Assembly (NCBI GenBank): GCA_027924585.1
Contig: BSBM01001447.1
Location: 682,001 to 746,000 of the forward strand
Direction: 5' to 3'
Origin: Larix kaempferi
Lineage: Eukaryota; Streptophyta; Pinopsida; Pinales; Pinaceae
Length of the DNA: 64,000 nucleotides
Part shown: positions 1 through 12,326 of the stretch, one piece after another
Numbering within the stretch: position 1 is the first letter of the stretch
Layout: each line of letters opens with the position of its first letter
Program-made: the position numbers and the translations under genes
The notes under the pieces: generated by a model
Database searches by the model: none
The model's input: the letters and a program-made list of their open reading frames with translations, nothing else
What the model was told of the DNA's origin: nothing

Positions 1-2853
1 TTTGACCAACTTCTCGGAATTGAAAATTGAACATAGATTTGGATGTCCCGTTGGTAGACAAATGCGCACGCCAACTTTCGTGACGTTCCGAGCTATTTTC
101 TCACCCTTTAAGCCTAAGTGTAGCGAAAATGCACGGTCGATTTTCAACTTTGACCAACTTCTCGGAATTTAAATTTGAGAATGGTTGTGTATGTCACATT
201 GGTAGACGAACGTCCACACCAACTTTCGTAACGTTCCAAGCTATTTTCACACCCTTTAAGCCCAAGTCTAGCGAAAACGCACGATCGAGTTTCAACTTTG
301 ATTAACTTCTCGGAATTGAAATTTGAGAATAGTTTTGGATGTCCCATTGGTAGACAAGCTTCCACACCAACTTTTGTGACGTTCCGAGCTATTTTCTCCC
401 ACTTTAATCCCAAGTCTAGTGAAAACGCACGGTCGAGTTTTGAATTTGACCAACTTCTCGGAATTGAAAATTGAGCATAGAGTTGGATGTCCCGTTGGTA
501 GACAAATGCGCATTCTAACTTTTGTGACGTTCCGAGCTATTTTCTCACACTTTAAGCCTAAGTCTAGCGAAAACGCACGGTCGAGTTTCGAATTTGACCA
601 ACTTCTCGGAATTAAAAATTGAGCATGGATTTGGATGTCCCGTTGGTAGAAAAATGCGCACGCCAACTTTCGTCACATTACAAGCTAATGGATTTGGATG
701 TCACATTGGTAGACGAGCGTCCACGCCAACTTTCGTGACGTTCCGAGCTATTTTCACACCCTTTAGGCCCAAGTCTAGCGAAAACGCACGATCGAGTTTC
801 AACTTTGACTAACTTCTCCGAATTGAAATTTGAGAATAGTTTTGGATGTCCCATTGGTAGACAAGCGTCCACACAAACTTTCGTGACGTTCCGAGCTATT
901 TTCTCCCCCTTTATGCCCAAGTCTAGTGAAAACACACGGTCGAGTTTCAAATTTGACCAACTTCTCGGAATTGAAAATTGAGCATAGATTTGGATGTCCC
1001 GTTGGTAGACAAATGCGCACGCCAACTTTCGTGACGTTCCGAGCTATTTTCTCACCCTTTAAGCCTAAGTGTAGCGAAAATGCACGGTCGATTTTCAACT
1101 TTGACCAACTTCTCGGAATTTAAATTTGAGAATGGTTGTGTATGTCACATTGGTAGACGAACGTCCACACCAACTTTCGTAACGTTCCAAGCTATTTTCA
1201 CACCCTTTAAGCCCAAGTCTAGCGAAAACGCACGATCGAGTTTCAACTTTGATTAACTTCTCGGAATTGAAATTTGAGAATAGTTTTGGATGTCCCATTG
1301 GTAGACAAGCTTCCACACCAACTTTTGTGACGTTCCGAGCTATTTTCTCCCACTTTAATCCCAAGTCTAGTGAAAACGCACGGTCGAGTTTTGAATTTGA
1401 CCAACTTCTCGGAATTGAAAATTGAGCATAGAGTTGGATGTCCCGTTGGTAGACAAATGCGCATTCTAACTTTTGTGACGTTCCGAGCTATTTTCTCACC
1501 CTTTAAGCCTAAGTCTAGCGAAAACGCACGGTCGAGTTTCGAATTTGACCAACTTCTCGGAATTAAAAATTGAGCATGGATTTGGATGTCCCGTTGGTAG
1601 AAAAATGCGCACGCCAACTTTCGTCACATTACAAGCTAATGGATTTGGATGTCACATTGGTAGACGAGCGTCCACGCCAACTTTCGTGACGTTCCGAGCT
1701 ATTTTCACACCCTTTAGGCCCAAGTCTAGCGAAAACGCACGATCGAGTTTCAACTTTGACTAACTTCTCCGAATTGAAATTTGAGAATAGTTTTGGATGT
1801 CCCATTGGTAGACAAGCGTCCACACAAACTTTCGTTACGTTCCGAGCTATTTTCTCCCCCTTTATGCCCAAGTCTAGTGAAAACACACGGTCGAGTTTCA
1901 AATTTGACCAACTTCTCGGAATTGAAAATTGAGCATAGATTTGGATGTCCCGTTGGTAGACAAATGCGCACGCCAACTTTCGTGACGTTCCGAGCTATTT
2001 TCTCACCCTTTAAGCCTAAGTGTAGCGAAAATGCACGGTCGATTTTCAACTTTGACCAACTTCTCGGAATTTAAATTTGAGAATGGTTGTGTATGTCACA
2101 TTGGTAGACGAACGTCCACACCAACTTTCGTAACGTTCCAAGCTATTTTCACACCCTTTAAGCCCAAGTCTAGCGAAAACGCACGATCGAGTTTCAACTT
2201 TGATTAACTTCTCGGAATTGAAATTTGAGAATAGTTTTGGATGTCCCATTGGTAGACAAGCTTCCACACCAACTTTTGTGACGTTCCGAGCTATTTTCTC
2301 CCACTTTAATCCCAAGTCTAGTGAAAACGCACGGTCGAGTTTTGAATTTGACCAACTTCTCGGAATTGAAAATTGAGCATAGAGTTGGATGTCCCGTTGG
2401 TAGACAAATGCGCATTCTAACTTTTGTGACGTTCCGAGCTATTTTCTCACCCTTTAAGCCTAAGTCTAGCGAAAACGCACGGTCGAGTTTCGAATTTGAC
2501 CAACTTCTCGGAATTAAAAATTGAGCATGGATTTGGATGTCCCGTTGGTAGAAAAATGCGCACGCCAACTTTCGTCACATTACAAGCTAATGGATTTGGA
2601 TGTCACATTGGTAGACGAGCGTCCACGCCAACTTTCGTGACGTTCCGAGCTATTTTCACACCCTTTAGGCCCAAGTCTAGCGAAAACGCACGATCGAGTT
2701 TCAACTTTGACTAACTTCTCCGAATTGAAATTTGAGAATAGTTTTGGATGTCCCATTGGTAGACAAGCGTCCACACAAACTTTCGTGACGTTCCGAGCTA
2801 TTTTCTCCCCCTTTATGCCCAAGTCTAGTGAAAACGCACGGTCGAGTTTCAAA
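1..2853. repeat. 951-bp higher-order repeat, three copies (left cluster)
   Basis: Units are 1-951, 952-1902 and 1903-2853. Each holds, in order, A (148), C (148), B (148), A (148), a 211-bp composite A/C monomer, and B (148). The copies are nearly identical. I found three substitutions: A at 549 where copy 2 has C (1500), T at 1836 where copy 1 has G (885), and G at 2836 where copy 1 has A (934). A fourth copy begins at 2854, but after about 105 bp it switches to a different continuation (CCTAAATCTAGCG instead of CCTAAGTGTAGCG). The unit is not a whole number of monomers because of the 63 extra bases in the composite. The cluster probably extends left of base 1. Confidence 0.95.
593..803. repeat. 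211-bp composite monomer (148+63) that defines the 951-bp unit
   Basis: An A monomer starts normally and takes on the D-type word TCGTCACATTACAAGCTAAT. It then jumps directly to GGATTTGGATGTCAC of a C monomer, skipping 85 bp. The join lies in the shared triplet AAT, at about 685-689. The same composite sits at 1544-1754 and 2495-2705, and in the right-hand cluster at 39148-39358, 40099-40309 and 41050-41260. It most likely arose from one deletion between neighbouring monomers and then spread by amplification of the 951-bp unit. Confidence 0.9.
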
Positions 2854-5800
2854 TTTGACCAACTTCTCGGAATTGAAAATTGAGCATAGATTTGGATGTC
2901 CCGTTGGTAGACAAATGCGCACGCCAACTTTCGTGACGTTCCGAGCTATTTTCTCACCCTTTAAGCCTAAATCTAGCGAAAACGCACGGTCGAGTTTCGA
3001 ATTTGACCAACTTCTCGGAATTAAAAATTGAGCATAGATTTGGATGTCCCGTTGGTAGACAAATGCGCACGCCAACTTTCGTGTCATTCCGAGCTATTTT
3101 CACACCCTTTAAGCCCAAGTCTAGCGAAAACGCACGATCGAGTTTCAACTTTGACCAACTTCTCGGAATTGAAATTTGAGAATAGTTTTGGATGTCCCAT
3201 TGGTAGACGAGTGTCCACGCCAACTTTCGTGACGTTCCGAGCTATTTTCTCCCCCTTTAAGCCCAAGTCTAGTGAAAACGCACGGTCGAGTTTCGAATTT
3301 GACCAACTTCTCGGAATTAAAAATTGAGCATAAATTTGGATGTCCCGTTGGTAGACAAATGCGCACGCCAACTTTCGTGACGTTCGGAGCTATTTTCTCA
3401 CCCTTTAAGCCCAAGTCTAGCGAAAACGCACGATCGAATTTCAACTTTGACTAACTTCTCAGAATTGAAATTTGAGAATAGTTTTGGATGTCCCATTGGT
3501 ACACGAGCGTCTACGCCAACTTTTGTAACGTTCCGAGTTACTTTCACACCCTTTAAGCCCAAGTCTAGCGAAAATGCACGATCGAGTTTCAACTTTGATT
3601 AACTTCTCGGAATTGAAATTTCAGAATAGTTTTGGATGTCGCATTGGTAGACAAGCGTCCACACAAACTTTTGTGACGTTCCGAGCTATTTTCACCCCCT
3701 TTAAGCCCAAGTCTAGCGAAAACGCATGGTCGAGTTTCGAATTTGATTAACTTCTCGAAATTGAAAATTGAGAATAGTTTTGAATGTCCCATTGGTAGAC
3801 AAATGCGCACGCCAACTTTCGTGACGTTCCGAGCTATTTTCACACCCTTTAAGCCCAAGTCTAGCGAAAGCGCACGATCGAGTTTCAACTTTGTCCAACT
3901 TCTCGGAATCGAAATTCGAGAATAGTTTTGGATGTCCCATTGTTAGACAAGCGTCCACACCAACTTTCGTGACGTTCTGAGCTATTTTCTCCCCCTTTAA
4001 GCCAAAGTCTAGCGAAAACGCACGGTCGAGTTTCAAATTTGACCAATTTCGCGGAATTGAAAATTGAGCATAGATTTGGATGTCACGTTGCTAGACAAAT
4101 GTGCATGCCAACTTTCGTGACGTTCCGAGCTATTTTCACACCCTTTAAGCCCAAGTCTAGCGAAAGCGAACGATCGAGTTTCAACTTTGTCCAACTTCTC
4201 GGAATCGAAATTCGAGAATAGTTTTGGATGTCCCATTGGTAGACAAGCGTCCACACTAACTTTCGTGACGTTCCGAGCTATTTTCAACCCCTTTAAGCCC
4301 AAGTCTAGCGAAAATGCATTGTCGAGTTTCGAATTTGATTAACTTCTCGGAATTGAAAATTGAGAATAGTTTTGAATGTCCCATTGGTAGACAAGCGTCC
4401 ACACCAACTTTCGTGACGTTCCGAGCTATTTTCTCCCCGTTTAAGCCCAAGTCAATCGAAAACGCACGATCGAGTTTCAACTTTGACCAACTTCTCGGAA
4501 TTGAAATTTGAGAATAGTTTTGGATGTCCCATTGGTAGACAAGCGTCCACACCAACTTTCGTGACGTTCCGAGCTATTTTCTCCCCGTTTAAGCCCAAGT
4601 CAACCGAAAACGCATGATCGAGTTTCAACTTTGACCAACTTCTCAGAATTTAAATTTGAGAATAGTTTTGGATGTCACATTAGTAGACAAGCGTCCACAC
4701 CAACTTTCGTGACGTTTCGAGCTATTTTCTCCCCCTTTAAGCCCAAGTCTAGCTAAAACGCACGGTCGAGTTTCGAATTTGACCAACTTCTCGGAATTGA
4801 AAATTGAGCATAGATTTGGATGTCCCGTTGGTAGACAAATGCTCACGCCAACTTTCGTGACGTCCGAGCTATTTTCTCACCCTTTAAGTCTAAGTGTAGA
4901 GAAAATGCACGGTCGATTTTCAACTTTGACCAACTTCTCGGAATTTAAATTTGCGAATAGATTTGGATGTCACATTGGTAGACGAGCGTCCACGCCAACT
5001 TTTGTAACGTTTCGAGCTATTTTCACACCCTTTAAGCCCAAGTCTAGCGAAAACGCACGATCGAGTTTCGAATTTGACCAACTTCTCGGAATTAAAAATT
5101 GAGCATAGATTTGGATGTCCCGTTGGTAGACAAATGCGCACGCCAACTTTCGTGACGTTCTGAGCTATTTTCTCACCCTTTAAGCCTAGGTCTAGCGAAA
5201 ACGCATGGTCGAGTTTCGAACTTGACCAACTTCTCGGAATTGAAAATTGAGCATAGATTTGGATGTCCCGTTGGTAGACAAATGCTCACGCCAACTTTCG
5301 TGACGTTCCGAGCTATTTTCTCCCCCTTTAAGCCCAAGTCTAGCGAAAACGCACGATCGAGTTTCAACTTTGACCAACATCTCGGAATTTAAATTTCAGA
5401 ATGGATTTGGATGTCCCATTGGTAGACGAGCGTCCACACCAACTTTCGTAATGTTCCGAGCTATTTTCACATCCTTTAAGCCCAAGTCTAGCGGAAAACG
5501 CACGATCGAGTTTCAACTTTGACCAACTTCTGAGAATTTAAATTTGAGAATAGTTTTGGATGTCCCGTTGGTAGACAAATGCGCACGCCAACTTTCGTGA
5601 CGTTCCGAGCTATTTTCTCACCCTTTAAGCCTAAGTGTAGCGAAAATGCACGGTCGATTTTCAACTTTGACCAAATTCTCGGAATTTAAATTTGCGAATG
5701 GATTTGGATGTCCCATTGGTAGACGAGCGTCCACGCCAACTTTCGTGACGTTCCGAGTTATTTTCACACCCTTTAAGCCCAAGTCTAGCGAAAATGCACG

Positions 5801-7734
5801 ATCGAGTTTCAACTTTGATTAACTTCTCGGAATTGAAATTTCAGAATAGTTTTGGATGTCGCATTGGTAGACAAGCGTCCACACCAACTTTCGTGACGTT
5901 CCGAGCTATTTTCTCCCCCTTTAAGCCCAAGTCTAGTGAAAACGCACGGTCGAGTTTCGAATTTGACCAACTTCTCGGAATTGAAAATTGAGCATAGATT
6001 TGGATGTCCCGTTGGTAGACAAATGCACACGCCAACTTTCGTGACGTTCCGAGCTATTTTCACACCCTTTAAGCCCAAGTCTAGCGAAAGCGCACGATCG
6101 AGTTTCAACTTTGTCCAACTTCTCGGAATCGAAATTCGAGAATAGTTTTGGATGTCCCATTGGTAGACAAGCGTCCACACCAACTTTCGTGACGTTCCGA
6201 CCTATTTTCTCCCCCTTTAAGCCCAAGTCTAGCGAAAACGCACGGTCGAGTTTCGAATTTGATTAACTTCTCGAAATTGAAAATTGAGAATTGTTTTTGA
6301 TGTCCCATTGGTAGACAAGCGTCCACACCAACTTTCGTGACGTTCCGAGCTATTTTCTCCCCGTTTAAGCCCAAGTCAAGCGAAAACGCACGAACGAGTT
6401 TCAACTTTGACCAACTTCTCAGAATTGAAATTTGACAATAGTTTTGGATGTCCCATTGGTAGACAAGCGTCCACACCAACTTTCGTGACGTTCCGAGCTA
6501 TTTTCTCCCCGTTTAAGCCCAAGTCAAGCGAAAACGCACGATCGAGTTTCAACTTTGACCAACTTCTCGGAATTGAAATTTGAGAATAGTTTTGGATGTC
6601 CCATTGGTAGACAAGCGTCCACACCAACTTTCGTGACGTTCCGAGCTATTTTCGCCCCCTTTAAGCCCAAGTCTAGCGAAAACGCAAGGTCGAGTTTCAA
6701 ATTTGATTAACTTCTCGGAATTGAAAATTGAGAATAGTTTTGGATGTCCCATTGGTAGACAAGCGTCCACACCAACTTTCGTGACGTTCCGAGCTATTTT
6801 CTCCCCGTTTAAGCCCAAGTCAAGCGAAAACGCACGATCGAGTTTCGAATTTGACCAATTTCTCGGAATTGAAAATTGAGCATAGATTTGGATGTCCCGT
6901 TGGTAGACAAATGTTCACGCCAACTTTCGTGACGTTCCAAGCTATTTTCACACCCTTTAAGCCCAAGTCTATCGAAAGCGCACGATCGAGTTTCAACTTT
7001 GTCCAACTTCTCGGAATCGAAATTCGAGAATAGTTTTGGATGTCCCATTGCTAGACAAGTGTCCACACCAACTTTCGTGACGTTAGGAGCTATTTTCTCC
7101 CCCTTTAATCCCAAGTCTAGCGAAAACGGACGGTCGAGTTTCAAATTTGACCAACTTCTCGGAATTGAAAATTGAGCATAGATTTGGATGTCCCGTTGGT
7201 AGACAAATGCGCACGCCAACTTTCGTGACGTTCCGAGCTATTTTCACACCCTTTAAGCCCAAGTCTAGTGAAAGCGCACGATCGAGTTTCACCTTTGTCC
7301 AACTTCTCGGAATCGAAATTCGAGAATAGTTTTGGATGTCCCATTGGTAGACAAGCGTCCACACCAACTTTCGTGACGTTCCGACCTATTTTCTCCCCCT
7401 TTAAGCCCAAGTCTAGCGAAAACGCACGGTCGAGTTTCGAATTTGATTAACTTCTCGGAATTGAAAATTGAGAATAGTTTTGGATGTCCCATTGGTAGAC
7501 AAGCGTTCACACCAACTTTCGTGATGTTCCGAGCTATTTTCTCCCCGTTTAAGCCCAGGTCAAGCGAAAACGCACGATCGAGTTTCAACTTTGACCAACT
7601 TCTCGGAATTGAAATTTGAGAATAGTTTTGGATGTCCCATTGGTAGACAAGCGTCCACACCAACTTTCGTGACGTTCCGAGCTATTTTCTCCCCGTTTAA
7701 GCCCAAGTCAAGCGAAAACGCACGATCGAGTTTC
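2854..7734. repeat. Mosaic of A, B, C and R monomers
   Basis: Beyond the 951-bp cluster the monomer order is irregular. From about 3.7 kb, R monomers (TTTGTCCAACTTCTCGG then AATCGAAATTCGAG) follow A monomers ending in GCGAAAGCGCACGATCG, for example near 3890, 4190, 6110, 7000 and 7300. B monomers with CCCCGTTTAAGCCCAAGTCA instead of CCCCCTTTAAGCCCAAGTCT lie near 4435, 4580, 6360, 6510, 6800, 7545 and 7690. Indels that mark this block are a 2-bp loss in GTGACGTCCGAG near 4860 and a 1-bp gain near 5493. No gene is present. Confidence 0.85.
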
Positions 7735-9400
7735 GAATTTGACCGACTTCTCAGAATTGAAAATTGAGCATAGATTTGGTTGTCCCGTTGGTAGACAAAT
7801 GCTCACGCCAACTTTCGTGACGTTCCGAGCTATTTTCACACCCTTTAAGCCCAAGTCTAGCGAAAACGCACGATCGAGTTTCAACTTTGACCAACTTCTC
7901 GGAATTTAAATTTGAGAATAGTTTTGGATGTCCCATTGGTAGGCGAGCATCCACGCCAACTTTCGTGACGTTCCGAGCTATTTTCTCCTTTTTTAAGCCC
8001 AAGTCTAGCGAAAACGCACGATCGAGTTTCGAATTTGACCAACTTATCAGAATTGAAAATTGAGCATAGATTTGGATGTCCCGTTGGTAGACAAATGCGC
8101 ACGCCAACTTTCGTGACGTTCTGAGCTATTTTCTCACCCTTTAAGCCTAGGTCTAGCGAAAACGCATGGTCGAGTTTCGAATTTGACCAACTTCTCGGAA
8201 TTAAAAATTGAGCATAGATTTGGATTTCATGTTGGTAGACAAATGCGCACGCTAACTTTCGTGACGTTCCGAGCTATTTTCTCCCCCTTTAAGCCCAAGT
8301 CTAGCGAAAACGCACGAACGAGTTTCAACTTTGACCAACTTCTCGGAATTTAAATTTGAGAATAGTTTTGGATGTCCCATTGGTAGACACGCATCCACCC
8401 CAACTTTCGTGACGTTCCGAGCTATTTTCTCCCCCTTTAAGCCCAAGTCTAGCGAAAACACACGATCGAGTTACGAATTTGACCAACTTCTCGGAATTGA
8501 AAATTGAGCATAGATTTGGATGTCCCGTTGGTAGACAAATTCGCACGCCAACTTTCGTGACGTTCTGAGCTATTTTCTCACCCTTTAAGCCTAGGTCTAG
8601 CAAAAACGCATGGTCGAGGTTCGAATTTGACCAACTTCTCGGAATTAAAAATTGAGCATAGATTTGGATGTCCCGTTGATAGACAAATGCGCACGCCAAC
8701 TTTCTTCACATTACGAGCTAATTTCACACCCTTTGAGCTCAAGTCGAGAGAAAACGCACGGTCGAGTTTCAAGTTTGTCCAACTTCTCGGAATTGAAAAT
8801 TGATCATAGATTTGGATGTCCCGTTTATAGACAAATGCGCAGGCCAACTTTCGTGATGTTCCGAGCTATTTTATCACCGTTTAAGCCTAAGTCTAGCAAA
8901 AACGCACGATCGAGTTTCAACTTTGATTAACTTCTCGGAATTGAAATTTGAGAATAGTTTTGGATGTCCCATTGGTAGACAAGCGTCCACACCAACTTTC
9001 GTGACGTTCCGAGCTATTTTCTCTCCCTTTAAGGCCAAGTCTAGTGAAAAGGCACGGTCGAGTTACGAATTTGACCAACTTCTCGGAATTGAAAATTGAG
9101 CACAGATTTGGATGTCCCGTTGGTAGACAAATTCGCACGCCAACTTTCGTGACGTTCTGAGCTATTTTCTCACCCTTTAAGCCTAGGTATAGCGAAAACG
9201 CATGGTCGAGGTTCGAATTTGACCAACTTCTCGGAATTAAAAATTGAGCATAGATTTGGATGTCCCGTTGGTAGACAAATGTGCACGCCAACTTTCGTGA
9301 CGTTCCGAGCTATTTTCTCACCCTTTAAGCCTAAGTCTAGCGAAAACGCACGGTCAAGTTTTGAATTTGACCAACTTCTCGGAATTAAAAATTGAGCATA
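7735..9400. repeat. A- and B-type monomers with the AGGTCTAGCG variant
   Basis: This stretch lies between the end of the 7.7-kb duplication and the region related to 55.1 kb. Several monomers share TTCTGAGCTATTTTCTC followed by GCCTAGGTCTAGCG and CGCATGG, near 8122, 8572 and 9164; the same variant occurs near 5162, 10632 and 31522. A D-type monomer (CTTCACATTACGAGCTAATT) lies near 8700. The segment has no full-length partner in the second half of the window. No gene is seen. Confidence 0.8.
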
Positions 9401-12326
9401 GATTTGGATGTCCCATTGGTAGACAAATGCTCACGCGAACTTTCATGACGTTCCGAGCTATTTTCTCACCCTTTAAGCCTAAGTGTAGCGAAAATGCACG
9501 GTCGATTTTCAACTTTGACCAACTTCTCGGAATTTAAATTTGCAAATGGATTTTGATGTCACATTGGTAGACGAGCGTCCACGCCAACTTTCGTGACGTT
9601 TCGAGCTATTTTCGCACCCTTTAAGCCCAAGTCTAGCGAAAACGCACGACCGAGTTTCAACTTTGACTAACTTCTCGGAATTGAAATTTGAGAATAGTTT
9701 TGGATGTCCCATTGGTAGAAAAGCGTCCACAACAATTTTCGTGACGTTCCGAGCTATTTTCTCCCTCCTTAAGCACAAGTCTAGCGAAAACGCACGGTCG
9801 AATTTCGAATTTGACCAACTTCTCGGAATTGAAAATTGAGCATAGATTTGGATGTCCCGTTGGTAGACAAATGCTCACGCCAACTTTCGTGACGTTCTGA
9901 GCTATTTTCTCACCCTTTAAGCCTAAGTGTAGAGAAAATACACGGTCGATTTTCAACTTTGACCAACTACTCGAAATTTAAATTTGCGAATAGATTTGGA
10001 TGTCGCATTGGTAGACAAGCGTCCACGCCAACTTTCATGGTGTTCCGAGCTATTTTCGCACCCTTTAAGCCCAAGTCTAGCGAAAACGCACGATCGAGTT
10101 TCAACTTTGACTAACTTCTCGGAAATGAAATTTGAGAATAGTTTTGGATGTCCCATTGGTAGACAAGCGTCCACACCAACTTTCGTGACGTTCCGAGCTA
10201 TTTTACATTAATCCCAAGTCTAGTGAAAACGCACGGTCGAGTTTCGAATTTGACCAACTTCTCAGAATTGAAAATTGAGCATAGATTTGGATGTCCCATT
10301 GGTAGACAAATGCGCACGCCAACTTTCGTGACGTTCCGAGCTATTTTCTAACCCTTTAAGCCTAAGTCTAACGAAAACGCACGGTCGAGTTTCGAATTTG
10401 ACCAACTTCTCAGAATTTAAATTTGCGAATAGATTTGGATGTCACATTGGTAGACGAGCGTCCACGCCAACTTTCGTGACGTTCCGAGCTATTTTCTCCC
10501 CCTTTAAGCCCAAGTCTAGCGAAAACGCACGATCGAGTTTCGAATTTGACCAACTTCTTGGAATTGAAAATTGAGCATAGATTTGGATGTCCCGTTGGTA
10601 GACAAATGCGCACGCCAACTTTCGTGACGTTCTGAGCTATTTTCTCACCCTTTAAGCCTAGGTCTAGCGAAAACGCATGGTCGAGTTTCGAATTTGACCA
10701 ACTTCTCGGAATTGAAAATTCAGCATAGATTTGGATGTCCCATTGGTAGACAAATGCTCACGCGAAATTTCGTGACGTTCGAGCTGTTTTCTCCCCCTTT
10801 AAGCCCAAATCTAGCGAAAACGCACGATCGAGTTTCAACTTTGACCAACATCTCGGAATTTAAATTTGAGAATGGATTTTGATGTCCCATTGGTAGATGA
10901 GCGTCCACGCCAACTTTCGTAATGTTCCGAGCTATTTTCACACCCTTTAAGCCCAAGTCTAGCGAAAACACACGATCGAGTTTCAACTTTGACCAACTTC
11001 TCGGAATTTAAATTTGAGAATAGTTTTGGATGTCCCATTGGTAGACGAGCATCCACGCCAACTTTCGTGGCGTACCGAGCTATTTTCTCCCCCTTTAAGC
11101 CCAAGTCTAGCGAAAACACACGATCGAGTTTCGAATTTGACCAACTTCTCGGAATTGAAAATTGAGCATAGATTTGGATGTCCCGTTGGTAGACAAATGC
11201 GCACGCCAACTTTCGTGACGTTCTGAGCTATTTTCTCACCCTTTAAGCCTAAGTGTAGCGAAAATACACGGTCGATTTTCAACTTTGACCAACTACTCGA
11301 AATTTAAATTTGCGAATAGATTTGGATGTCGCATTGGTAGACAAGCGTCCACGCCAACTTTCATGGCGTTCCGAGCTATTTTCGCACCCTTTAAGCCCAA
11401 GTCTAGCGAAAACGCACGATCGAGTTTCAACTTTGACTAACTTCTCGGAAATGAAATTTGAGAATAGTTTTGGATGTCCCATTGGTAGACAAGCGTCCAC
11501 ACCAACTTTCGTGACGTTCCGAGCTATTTTACATTAATCCCAAGTCTAGTGAAAACGCACGGTCGAGTTTCGAATTTGACCAACTTCTCGGAATTGAAAA
11601 TTGAGCATAGATTTGGATGTCCCATTGGTAGACAAATGCGCACGCCAACTTTCGTGACGTTCCGAGCTATTTTCTCACCCTTTAAGCCTAAGTCTAACGA
11701 AAACGCACGGTCGAGTTTCGAATTTGACCAACTTCTCGGAATTGAAAATTGAGCATAGATTTGGATGTCCCATTGGTAGACAAATGCGCACGCCAACTTT
11801 CATGACGTTCCGAGCTATTTTCTCACCCTTTAAGCCTAAGTCTAACGAAAACGCACGGTCGAGTTTCGAATTTGACCAACTTCTCGGAATTAAAAATTGA
11901 GCATAGATTTGGATGTCCCGTTGGTAGACAAATGCGCACGCCAACTTTCGTGACGTTCCGAGCTATTTTCTCACCCTTTAATCCTAAGTGTAGAGAAAAT
12001 GCACGGTCGATTTTCAACTTTGACCAACTTCTCGGAATTTAAATTTGCGAGTAGATTTGGATGTCACATTGGTAGACGAGCGTCCACGCCAACTTTCGTA
12101 ACCTTCCGAGCTATTTTCACACCCTTTAAGCCCAAGTCTAGCGAAAACGCACGATCGAGCTTCAACTTTGACCAACTTCTCAAAATTTAAATTTGAGAAT
12201 AGTTTTGGATGTCCCATTGGTAGACGAGCGTCCACGCCAACTTTCGTGACTTCCGAGCTATTTTCGCACCCTTTAAGCCCAAGTCTAGCGAAAACGCACG
12301 ATCGAGTTTCAACTTTGACTAACTTC
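9400..12326. repeat. Satellite block with a 1326-bp internal duplication; related to 30.8-32.5 kb and 55.1-56.6 kb
   Basis: About 9905-10405 and 11231-11731 match at an offset of 1326 bp, which is nine monomers minus 6 bp. Shared rare words are ACTACTCGAAATTTAAATT, TCGGAAATGAAATTTGAG and the shortened CTATTTTACATTAATCCC. The same block, with deletions, lies at about 30.79-32.47 kb and 55.35-56.6 kb. Marker words there are GCACGACCGAG (9647, 30826, 55367) and AACTACTCG (32033, 56129). The 2-bp loss in GTGACTTCCGAG near 12248 recurs near 56795. No gene is present. Confidence 0.85.
10106..10248. repeat. 143-bp shortened monomer
   Basis: CTATTTTACATTAATCCC replaces the usual CTATTTTCTCCCACTTTAATCCC, a loss of 5 bp. 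The same monomer recurs at 11432-11574, which ties the two copies of the 1326-bp duplication together. Confidence 0.85.

Larger units (their letters stand above)
1..7734. repeat. Segmental duplication, left copy (partner 38556-46289)
   Basis: Every base I compared at offset +38555 is identical. This includes private variants of single monomers: A at 549, T at 1836, the extra G in GCGGAAAACG near 5493, ATCGAAAGCG near 6971, CGTTAGGAGC near 7081 and GTGATGTTCC near 7521. Similarity as a block stops at 7735 (G, against A at 46290). The left edge lies at or beyond base 1. The pair is either a very recent duplication of at least 7.7 kb or an assembly artefact that copied one region twice. Confidence 0.93.

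Noticed and set aside
75-92. CENP-B box (TTCG core in CTTTCGTGACGTTCCGAG)
   Set aside because: The first half resembles the box, but the required A and CGGG positions do not match, and no variant I read restores them.
91-125. Promoter- or terminator-like words in the monomer (CTATTTTC, T-rich runs)
   Set aside because: They occur in every monomer and have no gene to serve. Transcription of the array cannot be judged from sequence.
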